Shown: in pieces, positions 61,138 to 64,000 of the stretch
Layout: every line of letters begins with the position of its first letter
Position numbering within the stretch: the stretch's first letter is position 1
Assembly: GCF_024679245.1 (NCBI RefSeq)
Contig: NC_090177.1
Location: 22,944,450-23,008,449 of the forward strand
Direction of reading: 5' to 3'
DNA length: 64,000 bases
DNA from: Pseudorasbora parva
Lineage: Eukaryota; Chordata; Actinopteri; Cypriniformes; Gobionidae
Position numbers and translations under genes: made by a program
The notes under the pieces: generated by a model
What the model was told of the DNA's origin: nothing
Database searches by the model: none
The model's input: only the letters and a program-made list of their open reading frames with translations

Positions 61138-62395
61138 TTAAAGGTGTCATGAACTGACTTTTTTATTTTTTAATACTGCTGTCTGAGGTCAACTAATGAC
61201 GTTTGTGTATTTTTACATTTAAAAAAAATCATAATGAATAAGTAATAGGCTATTTTCTACATTGGTTTTGAGGCTCTTTCCTGAATGTTCGGTTTTTGAT
61301 GGGTTCAGTTTTGATGGGCTCCGAAACTTACAGGATGTTCTTATATCAAAATGCATTGTAGACTTGGAAGTAAATGCAGGATTGGATAAGATTTGCATAT
61401 TTAATAAGCTTCTGCTCCACTGTCAGTTCACATGAGGGAGGGATTGTTTTGAAAGCAGCAACCGGAATGATTCTCTCACATGGCTTGCAAAACGTCTTTA
61501 TCAACAAATGATTTATCTCTCATCCACCTGTGATTGATTGGAATATTATTTTTTATTACTTGGCCACCCCAAATGGTGGATATAAGCATGAACTGCGCAC
61601 ACACACACACACACACACATACACACACACGCATGCCCTTTAAATATCAAGTCCAGAGAGTGAACAACGTAGCTCAAGAAAGGAATATTATTTCACTATT
61701 TAAAAATCACCGGCCTGCCGACGTGTTTTCGTTTTGGAAGCATGTCTGGAAAACACATAGCCCTGGGAAATTGTGCTTTGCGAGCCCTGGCCCATGATGT
61801 TACATGTCCGAGTCTGATCCCGAATTGCAATGAACCAAAAATAAAGGATTCTCCAGCCTGTGACAGCGTGCTAAGGTATGTTTTGTTAGACATGTATACA
61901 TAATCAAAAAGATCTATAACAATGCAACACTATCACATATATATATAAAAAAACATGTTTTACTCACATAAGTGTGTTGCACCATTCCTGTCGGATCCAA
62001 TATTAAAGGCACAGCAATGTGTTTTAATCTCAGCATGTCTGCAAATCCAGTGTCGACCTGAGACTTGTGTACAAACGATTCCACAGTAAAATGAAGCAAA
62101 CAAGGCACAGCACCATATATTGCTATCTTTGGCATGTTTATTGCTATCTGTTTGGTTCCACAAGTCGGTAGGCGGGGCTACAGAATCAGGCGTACACATT
62201 TATATGTTTCCCTGTTCTATTACGCCATTGATCAAAATATATTTGAGAGCTCTCGTTTGCTTGGCCTGGTGTCAATAAAAGCTTTTCTTTGACTAACAAG
62301 AAAGTTTTCAGCATCGAAACTTACAGGATATTCTTATATCACAATTAACTTTTATATATCAAAGGCTCAAGGGAAAGTTGATTTCTCATTTCAGT
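61138..62395 (+). mobile_element. TTAA-type element of the THAP-bearing 'AAAGGTGTCATGAACTG' family, copy 3
   Basis: Starts TTAAAGGTGTCATGAACTGA (TTAA 61138-61141). Collinear with 20473-21566: CTGAGGTCAACTAATGACGT, TGGTTTTGAGGCTCTTTCCT, GGATTGGATAAGATTTGCAT, GATTGATTGGAATATTATT, TTGCACCATTCCTGTCGGAT, AAGGGAAAGTTGATTTCTCA. The right terminal repeat is missing. A (CA)n run lies at 61597-61630. Confidence 0.75.
61955..62125 (-). pseudogene. THAP-domain tail relic (61138 element)
   Basis: Minus-strand reading LHFTVESFVHKSQVDTGFAD, then LRLKHIAVP and LILDPTGM. The order (C)xxHF, F-x-K-Q, GFA, L-L-K, AVP, ILDPT is that of the second half of THAP domains, including the AVP box. The first half (C-x-C and W) is not readable upstream. 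It is a relic and not a gene. Confidence 0.6.
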
Positions 62396-63617
62396 TCTGA
62401 GAACCAATCAGCTGCAACCAATCTGAATAGAATCCTGACTGAACAGTGTGGATTGCATTGTGATCCTCTCACAATGTAATACAGCCTTTGCAAATAGGCT
62501 GGATGGAGCTGCACAAAGTGTAATGCACCCGACAGCAAACCTCCATAGAAGATTATAGAAGTACATAGAAGGCAGTGATGCAAAAATTAAGCCTATTTTA
62601 TAAATAAATTACAATGGTTACTTATGAAAAAAAAGTGAAGTGAACATTGGGTGGAAAATAAAATAATGACATATTATTACCACTCAGCAATACTTTTAAT
62701 TATTTGATTCTGCAATGCCTAATATAAAAAATGTAATCAAATATAGTGATATTACTGTATTAATGTAACAGATATAAAAATCATTTTACTATAAGTTCAC
62801 AAGATCACAATGTTCATAATGTACATATGAGAGCCTGCAGGTGGCCCAAAGAGGCTTAAGTTATTACTGACATTATAACAAAGCAAATGTTTGAGTATCT
62901 GGACAGCTGTCACAGAGGATAAGTGTGAAATGGAGATTTTAAATATCTCAGAGCATAACAATGTTATCCAGCATAGAGGCAGATAATCATAGACAGAAAA
63001 AAGGATGATCAGATGAAAAAAAAGGTGAGGAGGGTGGAAAGAGAGAGAGTAAGTGCACACGGATGGAGTAGAGTGGGTGTGGAATGCAAAGGAGCGGCCA
63101 AATGTGAATCTAGTCCCGCAGAGCACATGAGGGAATTGAGATCTGCTATGACAGGAATGCGAGAGTGGGATATCATTAAGCGGGGGGAGCAGCCCTCTCG
63201 TCCGCACACGGCGACTACCACCACCACAGGGACGCACAACAACAACAGCTGCCTAATAATACTGACTGACTGACTGCACACTAGCCTCATAAAAAGCACC
63301 CGCCAACTGTCAGTAGAGGACAGAAATCATTACTGTGCGATTCTGACTCCTTCAAGATGGCCTCTTTGAAGAGGAAGCACTTCCAAGTTTTCTTTTCACA
63401 CTGAAACGCTAATCCCCTCAAGCTATCCAGACAGAAAACAGGAACAAATTGCAGACGCACTGACATATTTTAAAATTGTGCTGTTAGACCTTTAGGTTCA
63501 CTGTATATGTTTATTCACAGCACTGTGTAAATGCAAATTGCAAGTGACATATAATACACAAAAGCACTGTAAAATGTAGGAACAGAATATATATTCATGT
63601 GTTGCGTTTCCCTTCCC
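62396..63617. other. Gene-free sequence
   Basis: 63010-63300 is GC-richer and unique, with overlapping ORFs on both strands (for example 62797-63237 minus, 146 codons) that match no family I know. 63248-63276 has a short TGAC run. No RNA gene or element recognised. Confidence 0.3.
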
Positions 63618-64000
63618 ATAGCCAAAAGTATTGGGTCACCCCTCCAAATCATTGAATTTAGGTGTTCCAATCGCTTCCGTTGCCAAATGTGTATAAAATA
63701 AAGTACAGGCATACCATAGTGGGGTCAGTGCATGCTTAGGCGCATAATGTGCAGATGTCAAAGATGCAATCAATAGCTACAGACCTCCACACTTTATGTG
63801 GCCTTCAGATTAGCTCAAGAACAGTGCGTGGAGAGTTTCATGGGATGGGTTTCCATGGTCGAGCAGCTGCATCCAAGCCTTACATCACCAAGTGCAATGC
63901 TAAGCATCAGATGTAGTGGTGTAAAGCACGCCGCCACTGGACTCAAGAGCAGTGGAGATGTGTTCTCTGGAGTGACGAATCACACTTCTCTGTCTGGCAG
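63618..64000 (+). mobile_element. Tc1-like transposon (third family), cut by the window edge
   Basis: GCCAAAAGTATTGGGTCACC, CCTCCAAATCATTGAATTTA, GGTGTTCCAATCGCTTCC is the terminal repeat of a common fish Tc1 family. It is followed, after an internal deletion, by transposase sequence running to the last base. Confidence 0.85.
63797..64000 (+). pseudogene. Tc1-family transposase pseudogene, partial
   Basis: Reads CGLQISSRTVRGEFHGMGFH, RAAASKPYITKCNAKHQM, a stop, then WCKARRHWTQEQWRCVLW and SDESHFSVWQ. The Asp of WSDESHF is the first catalytic residue of the DDE triad. The N-terminal DNA-binding domain is deleted, one in-frame stop is present, and the remainder lies outside the window. Confidence 0.85.

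Noticed and set aside
62797..63237. 146-codon minus-strand ORF as a small membrane protein
   Set aside because: Overlaps other equally long ORFs in other frames; no recognisable family or splice context.

Overview
The window looks like nuclear DNA of a cyprinid-type teleost. It is AT-rich, full of simple-sequence repeats and packed with cut-and-paste DNA transposons and their short non-autonomous derivatives. These include Tc1-like, hAT-like and several TTAA-flanked families, with the ubiquitous 'AAAGGG(A/T)TAGTTCACCCAAAAATGAA' type termini. I saw no reverse transcriptase, LTR or bacterial-style gene organisation. Species cannot be fixed from the sequence.

Only one host protein-coding exon could be supported. 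At the far left, on the minus strand, lies the first coding exon of samd11 (882-1338). It encodes the N-terminus and most of the SAND domain and ends in a GTAAGT donor. The gene runs off the left edge. A CpG-rich 5' flank follows to about 2.1 kb. Everything to the right is therefore upstream of samd11, about 62 kb without a recognisable host gene.

Layout: 2.8-4.3 kb, a whole but dead Tc1 element with TA-flanked ends. 5.1-10.9 kb, inverted-terminal-repeat elements, some nested, around small CpG/GC-rich unique islands. 13.7-16.7 kb, a nest of at least four transposon layers. 16.9-17.7 kb, a second Tc1 relic. 18-20 kb, mostly unique sequence. 20.5-21.6 kb, a TTAA element with a THAP-like relic. 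22-26 kb, long AT arrays and a strong palindrome. 26-35 kb, mostly unique sequence with possible regulatory islands, interrupted by repeats. 36.8-39.7 kb, TTAA elements nested in other TTAA elements, then a hAT-like element. 40-48.5 kb, a hAT end, a large inverted repeat, the best-preserved THAP-bearing element, two more hAT-like pieces and another TTAA element. 49-54 kb, microsatellites and a foldback element. 55.0-56.7 kb, a hAT element with a clean 8-bp duplication. 57.9-60.3 kb, a roughly 1.74-kb G-rich 24-bp minisatellite lying inside a THAP pseudo-exon. 61.1-62.4 kb, another THAP-type TTAA element. 63.6 kb to the end, a third Tc1 relic cut by the window edge.

The most unusual signal is a family of TTAA-flanked elements, Kolobok-like by my inference (copies A-E near 14.0, 36.9, 38.4, 45.3 and 57.9 kb). 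They carry a THAP zinc-finger exon relic on one strand. At their other end there is a short acidic leader exon, possibly akin to the P2X7-ballast-like proteins of fish. One copy's THAP exon has been split by a giant in-frame minisatellite with a 360-bp higher-order duplication. The long ORFs through that array (up to 670 codons, open on both strands) are by-products of a 24-bp stop-free unit and are not called as genes.
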